This document shows, in pieces, positions 23,737 through 35,272 of a stretch of DNA of 64,000 nt (its first letter is position 1; every line of letters begins with the position of its first letter). The DNA lies in assembly GCA_026075535.2 (NCBI GenBank), contig AP026548.1, forward strand, positions 7,750,001 to 7,814,000, given 5' to 3'. Source of the DNA: Tricholoma matsutake. Lineage: Eukaryota > Basidiomycota > Agaricomycetes > Agaricales > Tricholomataceae. The notes under the pieces were generated by a model. The model was not told where the DNA came from. It worked only from the letters and a program-made list of their open reading frames with translations, and made no database searches. The translations under genes were made by a program, and so were the position numbers.

Positions 23737-26700
23737 ATGTCCACCAAGAGCATGCATCTTGCGAGACGCAAATTTGGTCGGGCGTGCGTATAATTTTTCT
23801 TAGTTCCACGATTCTGTGAGTGACCAGTAATTAATTTCAGGCGTACCTCTTGTGCAGAGTGTAGAAGGTCGAAGCTTCGATGTGATAGCAATGTTCGACT
23901 TCTCGTTCCCGTGCTACATTACAACTCACTAATCTCGTTCCGTTGAAGGTACCTTGCGGAAAGTGTGTAGCACGAGGTTGCGCTTCCCTTTGTCCTGATG
24001 GTCAGCTAGTGTTTTGTCACTATGGAGGCAGTTGACGACTCGTGACTACAGGATCCCTCGTGCATGGGAAAGGGAACCGGTTCATACTTGCAAATACAGA
24101 GGAGCTTCATGAGCGAATTGAACGGCTCAATACTCGTGCCCGTGAACTTGAAGATGCTCTTCGAGTATTACAGGCATCAGTATCAAGAGAGCCGCACCCG
24201 CTTCTTCTGAATACAAAGGGTATCGCACAACCAACGAAACTCTCACCACTGTCATCGAATGTCGCACACACGTACTCGGAAGACAGTCCTCAACTACCAT
24301 CATCAGAGTCGGCCGCTGAAGAAGCAGCTACTGCTGAGGATGATGCTCTTGTGGATGCGTTTGGTCGATGTTCTTACAAAGTCCGCGAATATGTCCTCAT
24401 GGTTTCCTAATTCAGGTACGTTGGCAATAGGCGCCCGTGGGGAAGCTAGGTATTTTGGACAAACAGCGCGTGGGGAGGTATGTTACTGCTTCCACCGTGT
24501 AGCTCCGTTCACTGATACATGGCAGTACTTGCTACATGCATCAAGTGACGATAGTGGTTCGTCGGTTGATCTATTGCAGGGAACAGAGCCGCAGCTCTGA
24601 ACAAATATCCTTAGACCGATTATTCGAGACCCTCGGGGAGCCTGGAATACCGGTAACAGAGCCCCCGGATCAGAGCAGGATAGAAATGCTCAGCATGCTT
24701 CCACCGCTTTCTGAAGCCATCTGTCTATGTGAAAACTATCAGCAGAATGGAAAATACTTGTAGGTTCTTGTCACGTTACAAATCGTAGGCCAAACTGAAG
24801 GCCGACAGGTATCCACCACTCTCCAGAGGCGAGGTGTTTGATGAGATATTGGTAGAAGTATATGGCACAGGGTTTGTACTGTTCATCACGGAAATCATCT
24901 GACATCTCAGCATCTATCCAGTTCTTTTGACACCCCACAAGCTTACGATACACTGGCTTTGTTGTTTATCATATTTGCCATCGGGGTATTCTATGAACCA
25001 GGCCGAGAGCCATATTCTCGGGAAGCTCAAGAGTACTTTTACCTGGCTCGCTCCGCCCTCGGTTTCAACACCAGGACAAGTCGGCGATCAGTAGAATCTT
25101 TGGTAAGTCACAGGCGCTGGCGTATAGAGCTATTCTGAGATTAGTATTTCCAGCTACATATGGCCCAATACTTACTGTGCAGTGACTGGGATTCCAAGAA
25201 TGCGAACTCGGCATGGTTGTACATAGGACATGCTGTCAGACTAGGTCACAGTGTATGATTCCTAGTTGCAACCGTGTACCTATTCTGACTTCCATTATCT
25301 ACAGATTGGACTACGTGAGATATAATCTGTCTCCATCCGTCAGATACCTGACTGAAGTGAAATACTTTGTAGACCTAGATGGCGCACGTTGGAAGCTCTC
25401 GGAGGAGTGTACCGAACGTCGCAGTCGCACATTTTGGCAGTCATTTATCTTCGACACATGGTCGGTAAGTATGAATACACCACACTATGTGCCATTATAT
25501 TTGATGTTTGATTCTGCGTGTCCAGAGTTTTCAGTTCGGAAGACCACCGATAACGAATACCACATACATTGACTGCCCGTTTCCTCCGGATACGGATGAA
25601 ACAATCGATTCGGACGGCCAGAAGCACATGGGCTGTAAGGCTGCTTTTCATCGTCTCATAACTTGCTAACAAGGAGCTCTGAAAAGTTCATGCATGGAGT
25701 TTACACTTCGCTACACTGGTACACTCAGTCATGGACACTGCATTTGGGGCTAAACAGCCCGCCTATTCCATGATCGGAACTCTCGATCGCAAACTCCGCG
25801 ATTCGCCTTTCCCACCCTCATGTCGACCGATTCTTGACACTGTTGAAGATCTTGCAGCTTGCGTTCCAGTTGAGCTGAATATACGACGTTGGCTTGTTTT
25901 ATCCAGAAGAGAAATAGGTTCGTTGACCGGCTTATACGATGACTGCCGAAGATCTCATAGTTTACAGCGCTTCTGCATCTACATAGGCCATACTTTGCTC
26001 AGGCCTTACAAGAACAACCAACGGACTTGGCAAAGCACCGATATGTACCTTCTGTGTTAGCGGTATACAGGTCGGCGTGGCGATTAACTCAAGGGCTTCA
26101 AGTCATCTGGGATCGTGCTCCTGAATGGCTCTCAAGACATACCGTAAGTTGGTCGCTTGCTTTGTCTGCGGCTGTGAGTTGCGACCAATTACAAATGCTC
26201 CCCTTCCACTTCAGCTGACCACCTTTCGTCTATAGATTGTGTTGTGTCAATTAGCCACTCGAGCGACCTCAAATATGACACCGTCTGCAGTGGCGCAGCT
26301 GGATGTCCTTTTGAAAACTTGGGAAAACGGTTCGCTAAGGGCGCGGGCCGCAGCCCACATGCTGGTGGGTCTGCTTTGCCGGCTATTCTGGGTAATACGC
26401 TGATCTCTTTCATAGGAGATAATCCGCGATCTACATCGCAAAGCTCATGAGGCCGTCGATGAAGTTCCACCACATGATGGAAGTACCGGTGTCACCCCAT
26501 CAGAAATTGATCGGCTCGGTGGAAAGACACACTTTCTCGGAGAATTGGACTCGAATTTGTACAGTGAACGCATGCTGTTCGAGTATGCCACGCGACCTCG
26601 CGCTAGCGCACCTCAGCAGCCCGTGGGCGACATAGGAATCCCTCTGTCAGACCCGAACCCCGCCAGCATGCACCCAGCAATTGCGCAAGACATGAGAAGC

Positions 26701-26913
26701 TTTGATATGGGATCATCTACCTTCGACGATTTTTTCGTTGAGGTCCCTCCTGCACTCCCCGTTTCGCTACCCCCGCCCGACTTTGGTCCCATACTCCATC
26801 CTGTACAGGATTCACAGATGAATGACACGGGACTCAGGGCTGGTGGGTTAAAGTACCCCACCCCTCTTTCAGACCAGATGTGGCACAGTTTTGCTGACTA
26901 CGTCAGGTTTTGA
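23737..26913 (+). CDS. Zn2Cys6 fungal-specific transcription factor, 17 exons, intact
   Basis: The ATG at 23737 opens MSTKSMHLARRKFGRA. Exons: 23737-23783, 23841-23892, 23949-24000, 24052-24363, 24416-24477, 24526-24556, 24615-24759, 24809-24871, 24922-25102, 25154-25252, 25305-25314, 25373-25464, 25526-25634, 25687-25917, 25968-26143, 26236-26364, 26416-26913. They sum to 2289 nt (762 aa) with all phases consistent and GT-AG introns of 48-92 nt. Residues 20-48 form the zinc cluster (CX2CX6CX5CX2CX8C, with an extra Cys inside the last gap), followed by a coiled coil near ELHERIERLNTRARELEDAL. The middle carries a fungal_trans-like domain with IGLHLDGARWKLS, FQFGRPP and YIDCPFP. It is nuclear, DNA-binding and target unknown. 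It is the only gene here without stops and has normal CpG content. Confidence 0.92.
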
Positions 26914-27179
26914 GTTGCTAAATAGTTTGAGTCTAATGTATGTTTCTTACTCTTCCGAGCATGGTTCTGCTGCGCCCGAGTACTTAGCGTGCACTGCTTT
27001 ATTATATATCTTCGTCTGATGACTTCTGTCATCCTACTAAGTAGGGAGCTCAATCATGGTCATGTAGCTTGATGAGACAAGGACAAATCTTGATCCAGGG
27101 AACAACGATTAAGAATCGATAAATATATTCATCAGGAAAACCCTCAATCAAAAATGGGTGTTCATTTGTCGGAATTTCC
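26914..27179. other. Intergenic region downstream of the host gene
   Basis: 3' flank of the regulator; no gene seen. An AT-rich stretch precedes the inverted repeat at 27180. Confidence 0.4.
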
Positions 27180-27251
27180 AAAAGAAACTCCTGCCTGTTT
27201 AGGTCAATAGCACTGCCACCAAAGTTGACTAAACAGGCAGGAGTTTCTTTT
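27180..27251. repeat. 23-bp inverted repeat (hairpin) at the edge of a small element
   Basis: The arm AAAGAAACTCCTGCCTGTTT and on to 27202 is repeated in reverse at 27229-27250, with one further base pair outside and a 26-nt spacer. The right arm is also the left end of the element at 27229-27626, so an inverted copy of that end lies next to it. Confidence 0.8.
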
Positions 27252-27626
27252 TCTCGGTGAAAATCTGGCAAACATGAGGAGAAAATTACACTTTTCCATA
27301 TGCAATTTTCCAGGCCAAAATTTGGAAGAAATAACTTATATTCTCCAGAGATTTCTGATTTGTTCTTGCAGGAAATTTAACTTTTTTCCCCAGGCAAAAA
27401 ATCAGAGGAAAATCAAGAGGAAATGTGTTCTTTTCACTTCAGATTCCCCTTATTTTATTTCCACAAAAATCATATATTTACTCTTGGATAGATTACACAG
27501 AAAATAAAGAGAAAATAACTTATTTTCACCAGTTTTTCCCTACATGTTTGCTACATGAAAAAGTGTAATTTTCTCCATGTTTTCTCCATATTTTCTCTCA
27601 GGGAAAATTGTGCTCTGCCTGTTGTG
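27229..27626. mobile_element. Small inverted-repeat element (MITE-like)
   Basis: The left end CTAAACAGGCAGGAG and the right end in reverse CACAACAGGCAGAGC are followed on both sides by ATGGAGAAAATTACACTTTT-like sequence, giving long imperfect inverted repeats. It has a AACAGGCAG/AGAGGCAG-type end like the element at 46492-46998. No coding capacity. It abuts the Gypsy integrase fragment and probably inserted into it. Confidence 0.55.
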
Positions 27627-28870
27627 AAAGGAGAACTTGTTGTATTTCAGGGATCACATCTATGTCCCCAATGACCCAGACCTTTGCCAGCGCATCATAT
27701 CCCAACCTCATGACTCACAGATTGCCAGTCATCCTTGAGTCATCCTGGATGCTGGAAGACCTTGGAGCTCACCTCACGGAATTATTGGTGGCCACAAATG
27801 TCATGACTCATTGGTCAGTATTGTTGTACTTGTGACCTTTGCTTATGCACCAAGATTCCTCATTGCAAACCCATTGGTGAGCTACACCCTCTTCCTGTTC
27901 CAGAGAGTCATTGGGATGCTGTCAGTGTCGACTTTGTGGTGGAGTTGCCAGAGTCAAATGGGTTTGATGCAGTGATGTGCAGAGCCACTGTCAGTGCCCT
28001 GGGTGCCACTTGACTCTATCTCCACCATGTGTGGAAATTACATGGACTTCCTGGCGCTTTCCTCTCTGACCATGGCCCTCAGTTTGTGGCAGAGTTCACT
28101 TGCGAGCTGTACCAACGTCTGGGGATCAAACTCCTTGCTTCAACCACCTATCACCCACAAACTGACAGCCAGACTGAGCAAGTCAACCAGGAACTGGCGC
28201 AGTACATCTGCATCCTCGTCAATGAGTGCCAGGACAATTGGGACGATCTTCTCCCCTTGGCCAAGTTTGGATACAACAACCATGTCCATGCTTCCCCTCA
28301 ACAGACCCCTTTCCTCTTAGACACTGCACAACATCCACACATGGGATTCAAACCTCACCAAACTCCCTCACACATCGAGACAGTGAATGAGTTCACAGAA
28401 CACATGCAGGATAGCTTGGAGGAGGCAAAGGCAGCCTTAGTGAAGGTGAAGGACAACATGGTGCACTTTTACAACCACCGCTTCCTGGGACCTTTCCCCA
28501 TTGTCAAGTGTGTTGGAATGCATGCCTATCATCTATGCCTCCCAGCCTCCATGTCCAGACTCCACCCAGTCTTCCATGTCGTCAAACTCCTTCCAGTTCC
28601 CCCAGATCCATTCCCAGGACGCCATTCACATCCAGGACCGCTGCCCACAGTGATCAAAGGAGAACCCCAGTACAAAGTCGAGTCGATCTTGGGCAGCTGG
28701 TTGCGCTGAGGAAAACTCCAGTATTTGGTGCACTGGAAGGGTTATGGGTATGAGGAGAACTCATGGGTTGAAGAGTCCGATGTGAATGCCCCTCAGTTAG
28801 TCAAGGAATTCCATCAATGGCACACTGCTGCACCGTGTCACATTCAAGTCACTGACTTTGGTCGTATGTG
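27627..28870 (+). pseudogene. Ty3/Gypsy integrase and chromodomain fragment
   Basis: Pieces in shifting frames give DHIYVPNDPDLCQRIISQP and an HHCC-type zinc region (HDSQIA.., YCCTCDLC). The integrase core has VSVDFVVELP, FLSDHGPQFVAEF and YHPQTDSQTEQVNQEL (D, D and E of the catalytic triad all present). The C-terminal part has RLHPVFHVVKLLP, and a chromodomain has [20 protein letters not shown], about 28725-28785. gag, protease and reverse transcriptase are absent upstream, so it is a 5'-truncated chromovirus. Frameshifts at about 27700, 27850, 27990 and a TGA at 28707 inactivate it. Confidence 0.8.
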
Positions 28871-28913
28871 ATTTTGAATGCATCAGTGTGATGCATCTTA
28901 GAGAGGGGTGATG

Positions 28914-28933
28914 TAATGGGACTAGGAAGGACT

Positions 28934-28966
<33 letters not shown>

Positions 28967-29110
28967 GCCCTGTGTGGTTCTCCTATTTTTTACATTCATC
29001 CTATATTTTTCCTCACTTCATTTCCTTCTATTCTTCATTTTCTATGATTTTTCCTTATTTTATTACTAATTTCCCTTTCTCACATTTGTGCATGTTGACA
29101 GTTTTATATT
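28914..29110 (+). repeat. Probable start of the 3' LTR of the Gypsy fragment
   Basis: A purine-rich tract GAGAGGGGTGA precedes TGTAATGGGACTAGG, the usual polypurine-tract/LTR start. The LTR contains a run of 31 G (28935-28965). The LTR end was not found. Confidence 0.45.
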
Positions 29111-29205
29111 TAGAGGTGGAGCACCCCTTCCAACATCTACCCCTTGGTATGATGTCATTCGGTGGCCTTGATCTGCCTATCTCTGCCTTTTCTATTTTTA
29201 GATTA

Positions 29206-31079
29206 TTATTTGATTTTTGCAGTCTTCACATATAGCATTGGCAAAGGGGTCCTCAGAGTTTTCTCTTTGGATTTCCCTTTGCTAGAGGCTGAGGTTGCCC
29301 TATATTTACCTTGACAGGTCCATGAATGGCTGAAAGATGAGCAGTGACCTGCAAACATGTCAGTAACTGTACAAAAAATAAATAAACACATATGAGCTTG
29401 CCAAGTGCATTGCAAAATTGTGCATCAACTTTGAGACGCTCATATATATCCCCAATCAGCAAAAATGCTGATTTTAAATCATAGGCTGCCCATTTCAAGA
29501 GACCACAGTGGTAGTTGATCTTCTTGTCCATGTCTCAAAATGCATCCTGGAGGAGGGTTTGCTTGGTGAGGTCAGCAATTGCATGTCAGACAATGTGTGC
29601 GACATAGACATGTTGGTCAGTGTGTAGAACACCCTTTCCCCCATCTGGGAGAACCTGTGGCATGCGTAGGCCACTCAGAACTGGTAGTTGCAGCCATTGA
29701 CTTTCTTTCCTTCTTGACCTTTGGCATAATGCTCTCCTTGATGCTAGGTTTTTGCATTGAATCATTGTCACTGACAAATGATCTCTGAGTAAGCAAAACA
29801 TACTTCAGTAAGAAACACCTTGCCACATTGAGTCTGATTCTGTAGGAAAACAAAAATGAAGATCTAATTCGAGGTGGCTGGAATGCATCTACATACCACT
29901 GATTTAACCTTGGGCTTGATCTCCAGTTTATTGCTATCATTATCTTCAGGAATTGCAACATCACAATCCAAGTCAGTCATAGGTGGAACTGAGTAATGAC
30001 TTGACATAGAAGAACATTGGCTGGTACGTTCCCCTGCCTGGGCATCATCAGTATGGAAATTCTCATCAAAGAGCAACAGTGCTGAAGACTCCGCATCAGG
30101 CTCAAGAATGGTAGGTTCCTAAAGAAAGGTGACAATTGAGTAGAATTAGTGGTTGAGGCATACAAAATTGATGCCACCTCATCAGCCAGGACCTTGTGTA
30201 AAGTTGTGCTATCAAGGCCCTGTAAATCATCCTCATCCATGTCGAGACTTTGTGAATCCTCAGTTCCATCAGCACTGCCTGATTGCTGATCAGACTCCTC
30301 CTTGTCTTTGTCTTCTACATGGGCCTGGAAGGGGAATCATGTCAACACCAGGAACTGATACTGTAGAGATCTTACAGTGCATTTGGATCGAGCTAGAACA
30401 TGGTAAGTCAGTTGAAGCAATGATGTGGCATGCAATGTACCTTTGGGTGGAAGGATGACTTCTTGTTCTTCTGATGAGTCACTGTCAATCTGGGCAGCTA
30501 CTAGCCATTGAGCCTTGGTGCTTGTTGACTTTGATGTTGTAGACTTTGAGGCTGAAACAATTTGACATTAGTCAGCTCAAGAATATACATACATGGATAC
30601 ACATGGATATACAATGCACTCTTCAAGTTCGGCTTTGTCTTTTCCTTCTTTGTTGTAACTCCAAGCTCAGTCTCTGCTTCTTCTACTAGCCCTGTCATAG
30701 CTTTGTAATATCAATATCCTGGATAGTCCCAGAGGGGAATGACTCACCCCTTTGAGTTTCTTCAGCTTTTGTGACTTTGTTGGCTCCTCAGTAGGTGATG
30801 CAGCCCTCTTATTAGATGTTGTGTTCCATACTGCTTACAATTAGAGACAGTGCTTTGTGATAACTAACAGGTCTCTCTACCTGCACTCTGTAATGCCTTG
30901 GATTTCGCATCATGTGGCCCTAGTTTCATCTGGTAAGTAGTTTGGTAGTATCCCACTCTTGACTTACCATGTGTCGACTCTATTAGCCTTTTGTTAGCCT
31001 CTTCTTGCTGTAACTGGTTGAGTGCTCTTGTAGCAGCTGCTTGTTTTGCTTTGTTGTTTGGTTCTGACATTACAACAGT
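29206..31079 (-). pseudogene. Unrecognised multi-exon gene, divergent from the Plavaka transposase
   Basis: The ATG at about 31070 opens MSEPNNKAKQAAATRALNQL. Further exons read EEAETELGVTTKKEKTKPNL, KSTTSKSTSTKAQWLVAAQI, HVEDKDKEESDQQSGSADG, DEDDLQGLDSTTLHKVLADE, ESSALLLFDENFHTDD, and finally LKSAFLLIGDIYERLKVDAQ. Introns have clear GT-AG borders (for example GGGTACATTG... to CTTCCAG at about 30440-30330). The acidic/Lys-rich N-terminal half is disordered. The C-terminal block vaguely resembles DUF6532 proteins common in mushroom genomes; low confidence. Transcribed away from Plavaka with about 250 bp between starts, so it may be the second gene of the same element. Confidence 0.45.
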
Positions 31080-31328
31080 GTTAGGGTATGATAACAAGAA
31101 TGATAAAACTTCAAATGAGTGATGGGTAGTTGGGGAAAGGAGAGATTGAGAAAGATGGAATATGTTGTGGTGGAAGAAGAAAGAAATTTTTTTCTGTGAG
31201 TGTGTGTTTGTTCAATGTTTGACTTTGCATGAGCTGACGTTGCCCCAGTTTGATTACAATATGTAGTGCTTGTTTCCTAATATCAACTTTGATCAACTTC
31301 ACAATTTTGCTTCTGATCTCAGACCATT

Positions 31329-31992
31329 ATGGCCTCACAAACACGATTTTATACTTGTTCTGCTTGTAAATTGGGAGGTTTTACTCAGACTGGCCTGCAA
31401 TCACACTTATGACAAAGCATAAATCCTTGTTGCATTGCCCTCTATAATGAAATGATGGACTTTTTGCCTGATGAGGCTGAGAACCAAGCCAATGATGGTC
31501 AACCTCAGCCTTTTGCAGGTGATGCATTTGGGGGTCCCAAAGACTATGTTGATGAAGACTTTGGGCAGGGGTGTGATGGCAAAGATGATAACCCAGGCCA
31601 TGGAGATCTAGAAGATGATGACAAGGAAGGAGAGCCTTTTACAGCTGCACAACATGCAGAACTTGAGGCTGGATGGGAACTTGAGTGTCTGGGTGTGCAT
31701 GGAGTCACAGTAGCCCATCCTGAGGATGTGGAGCCACAGGAACAAGTTGGTCATGATCTATTACCTACTGGGCCTTGACGTGAGGTGGAGAATCATATCA
31801 CAGATAAGACTTTTGTTGTGCACTATTCTGACAAATATCCTCATCATTGAGTTGGTATGGCAGTGAAACAAAAGCAGCCAAGGGATACAAAGTATCGTGC
31901 AATCCTCAATGACTTATCAAATATGTGGGCTCCACTCTCATCCAAAATGGACTGGGAAATTGCAAAATGGGCCAAATTACATGGGGCAGAGT
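31329..31992 (+). pseudogene. Plavaka transposase, N-terminal part
   Basis: ATG at 31329 followed by a C2H2-like finger (YTCSACKLGGFTQTGLQSH), then an acidic region (DEDFGQGCDGKDDNPGHG) and the typical entry WAPLSSKMDWEIAKWAKLHG. Interrupted by a frameshift near 31410, a TGA at 31776 and another at about 31849. The coding frame ends at GAE where the hAT-like element inserted. Confidence 0.75.
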
Positions 31993-32567
31993 TAGTGTAT
32001 CAAGGTTCAGTCCATAGGACCGAAGACCGAACCAGACTGAACCGTGGTCCATGCTTCAGTCCAGTCCATTTTTCTGAAAAAGTGAGTAACCAAGACTGCA
32101 GTTTGGTTGTTGGTTAATCTGTTTTGAAAACATTTGAAAACCATTGTAAAACCACTTGTAACCGGTTGTAACCAGTCTTTTTACCCTTAGATTATATACC
32201 CTATAATGTACATATTGTATATAATAAACTAACAATGAGGGAGGAAGCCACACAAATTGGTGGGGCTTATATACCTTGCAGTAGTTGTACATATTTGTTC
32301 ACAGTAAATGAACACATAATACGTGTTGTTTGCATCACGTGTTGACGTGTTTCTTTGCATCATGGTGTTTGTTTACCAAACCACCACCTCCATTCGCACT
32401 CACCAACAACATGCACACCACCACCAAAACAAACCAACACAAGGCCTGTGTGTAAGTCTTTCATATTAATATTGTTTCTTTTACTAACTAAATGTTTTGC
32501 TTTTAGGTTCTCGCATCTTGACTACGACATTGCCCACCCACTGAATGACACACACCCTGCACTGCCA

Positions 32568-33202
32568 CTGTGAGCCTCTGCTCGCAGGGTGGCAACAGGT
32601 TCGGTTCTTACATGGCAATGACAATGGCCAGCAACAACAGCACGACACCCCCAACAGCAACCTCTGCCACCGCTGCCGCTGCCACATCACATAGCACTAC
32701 CAACCCACCTACAAGCCACTGCTCATAGGGGGAATTGGAGGTGCTGACAACAATGGCAGCCACAAACAGGGGACAACAAACAGCCGGGACAACAAATGCT
32801 GAGGACAACAAACGCCAGGACAACAAAGGGCAGGGACAACGAACCATGGGGACAACAAATGGCAGGGACAACAGGGACAACAAACAGTGGGGACAACTGG
32901 GACAGACGACACAGGGACAACAAATGATGGGGACAATGAACACAGGGATGACAGATGGCAGGGACAATGGATGACGAACGCGGGGCCAATGGATGGCAGG
33001 GATGACAAATGGCGGGGATGATGGATGCAGGGACGACTAACAGCAGGGACGACGAATGCAGGGACAATGAACAGCCGGGATGACACAATGACCCACCCTC
33101 GCTACAAACGCAAGATGGTGGGCTGTTTTTTTTCTTTCTAACTCTTTTTCTTTTTTTATTCTCTTAGCAATACCCCACCGCTGTGAGCACCTGCTCACAG
33201 GG
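32568..33202 (+). repeat. Three GAGC/GCTC hairpins in the hAT-like element
   Basis: Members at 32568-32590 (TGTGAGCCTCTGCTCGCAGG), 32708-32730 (CCTACAAGCCACTGCTCATA) and 33181-33202 (TGTGAGCACCTGCTCACAGG), with tails GGGTGG, GGGGGA and GGGTGT. Same hairpin class as in the KDZ-type elements A-C. Confidence 0.65.
32745..33085. repeat. Minisatellite of about 15-bp GGGACAACAAAyrGC units
   Basis: More than 20 degenerate units such as GGGACAACAAACAG, GGGACAACAAATGC and GGGATGACAAATGG in tandem, with spacing near 15 bp. Non-coding. Confidence 0.75.
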
Positions 33203-33422
33203 TGTGATTGTTAAATAGTTTTATTTACTATATAATAGAATTTATTTAGCTCATAAAACTGGTTGAAACCAGTCTAAACCAGGTAACTGAACCAATGAGG
33301 ACTGGTCTTCATCAGTTCGGTTACGGTCCATATGACTTAGGGTAACAGTCTAGACTGGTTATGGTCCCAGTTAACCCTCCTAGGGGTCGAAAAACTGGAC
33401 CAAACCAAACCTTAAAACACTA

Positions 33423-34874
33423 GGCAGAGTCAACAGCATTTTCAGATCTTCTCGCTATTGAAGGAGTAAGTTAGATGTATTATGATCATTCTTGTACCCT
33501 TACAATGATTTTCAAAGGTTCATGATGCACTCAACCTTTTGTACAAGAATTCAAATGAACTCAACAAAATTATTGATGAAAAGCTTCCAGGTCACCCCAC
33601 ATTCCAACGGCATGAAGTTATTGTTGCCAATGAAGCTTTCGAACTCTTCTTGCAAGATATAATAGAGTGTATCAAAGCATTGTGGGGTGATGTTTTATTT
33701 TTTTCAATATCTTGTTGTAGAGCCAGAGCATCATTTCACTGATGCTGACCAAACAGTATGCATGTACTTTGATATGCACACAGGAAAGTGGTGGTGGTGG
33801 TGTACCCAAGTAAGTTCATGGAGTATCAGTGTCTTGGTTAATTTTAATCCAATATTAGAAAGAACTAGAGGCCTGGACAGGTAAAATGGGATGCACAATA
33901 ATATCTGTCATCATTTCTTCTGAAAAAACTCAACTTACTCTATTTCATGGCAAATTGGCCTATCTGGTGTATATGACTATTGGTAACCTTCCAAAGCACA
34001 TTCAATGCAAACCGTCAAGGCAGGGCCAGGTTCTCTTAGTCTATCTTCCCACTGCTAAGCTTAATCACATCTCAAACAAGTCTGCACGGCATCATACTCT
34101 CAGCAACCTGTGTCATGTGTGCATGAAGTACATTCTTAAACCATTGGAGAGTGCTGGCATTGATGGGATCCAGATGATGAGTGGGGATGGTGTTGTGTGA
34201 GATTGCCATCCCATTTATGCCACCTTCATCGGTGATTATATGGAACAAATTCTTGTGGTTGCTGTCAAAAATGGAGAGTGTCCAACATGTCCTGCATCGT
34301 GTGATGAGCTTGGTGATCCTGATAGTGTTGGAGCACCCTGCAAACTTGGGAAGATTCTGGAGGCACTCAATTCCATAACTCAAAAACCTACAGAGTTTGC
34401 ACAGGCATGCAAAGAAGCTGGCATCAAGCCAATACAGCATCCATTCTGGGAAAACCTCCCATTTATTAATATCCACCAATCTATTGCCCCAGATGTTTTT
34501 CACAATCTCTATCAGGGCATCATCAAGCACCTGATATCCTGGCTTCGAGCGATCTGTGGTGATGCTGAAATGGATGCCTGATGCCATTGCCTCCCACCCA
34601 ATCACAATGTTCACATTTTTATGCAGGGGATCTCACAGCTCTCATGGGTGGCTGGAACTGAGCATGACCAGATTTCATGATTTCTTCTGGGCCTAATCAT
34701 CAATGTGCACCTGCCTGACAACTTGTCTCCAGTTCATCTTCTATAGGCTGTCTGAGGCATTCTTGATTTTCTATACCTAGTGAAGTACCCAGTTCACACC
34801 AATGAAACACTCGACCTTCTTGATGCAGCTCTAAAGCATGACAACAAAGACATTTTCATTGACCTCGGTGTTTG
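33423..34874 (+). pseudogene. Plavaka transposase, central catalytic part
   Basis: The frame reads STAFSDLLAIEG, LPGHPTFQRHEVIVANEAFE, CTIISVIISSEKTQLTLFHG, LAYLVYMTIGNLPKHI and KSARHHTLSNLCHVCMKYIL. It continues SAGIDGIQMMSGDGVV, CPTCPASCDELGDPD, FWENLPFINIHQSIAPDVFH and NLYQGIIKHLISWLRA, all recognisable Plavaka segments. Introns of about 50 nt occur near 33470-33520 and 33810-33865. Stops at 34198 (TGA, probably an arginine before DCHP) and 34579 (TGA) break it. The last residues FIDLGV run into element C. Confidence 0.8.
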
Positions 34875-35182
34875 GAGGTCTTTACACTCCCCCACCTTTC
34901 CCGTCAGAGTCCGGCTGGAGTCCACTGGGACTGGTCACCAGCCAACTGCCTGCAAAGTTGCCAGTCCAGTGCCAGTCCAGTCTGACTGGACTCTGAGTGG
35001 AATCCACTCAAACACTGGATTCCACTTGGACTGGTCCAGTGGAGTCCAGTGGAGTCCAGTTGGAGGCCAGTTGGAGTCCAGTTGGAGTCTGGTTGAAGTC
35101 TGGTTGAATTCCGGTTGGAGTCCAGTTGGATTCCAGTTGGAGTCCGGTTGGAGTCCACTGGGAGTCCAGTCAGATTCCGCTC

Positions 35183-35272
35183 AAAAAGTGTGTAAGAAAA
35201 GGAATCGAACCCAGATCCCAGTTGGTTGCTTATGTAATCATAATACACAATATAACCATTACACCACAGTAC
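35183..35272 (-). other. tRNA-like module facing the left end (element C)
   Basis: Minus strand: A-box-like GTGGTGTAATGGTTATATTG, perfect B box GGTTCGATTCC, TTTTT tract at 35187-35183. The best preserved of the three left modules. Confidence 0.65.

Larger units (their letters stand above)
31993..33422. mobile_element. Non-autonomous hAT-like element in the Plavaka gene
   Basis: The left end TAGTGTATCAAGGTTCAGTC and the right end in reverse TAGTGTTTTAAGGTTTGG are flanked by a perfect 8-bp duplication GGCAGAGT (31985-31992 and 33423-33430). Excision with one copy restores KLHGAESTAFSDLLAIEG in frame. TAGTG ends and 8-bp duplications are hAT hallmarks. The interior has subterminal ACTGGTTCAGT-type words, an intron-like GTAAGT...TTTTAG unit (about 32452-32505), three GAGC/GCTC hairpins (32568, 32708, 33181) and a minisatellite. 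No coding gene. Confidence 0.85.

Noticed and set aside
32745..33085. A CRISPR-like array
   Set aside because: The repeats are about 15 bp, degenerate and without spacers; it is a minisatellite in a eukaryotic transposon.
32723..33088. Cys/His/Pro-rich minus-strand frames of about 120 residues
   Set aside because: They are translations of the 15-bp minisatellite in the hAT-like element and are open in several frames at once.
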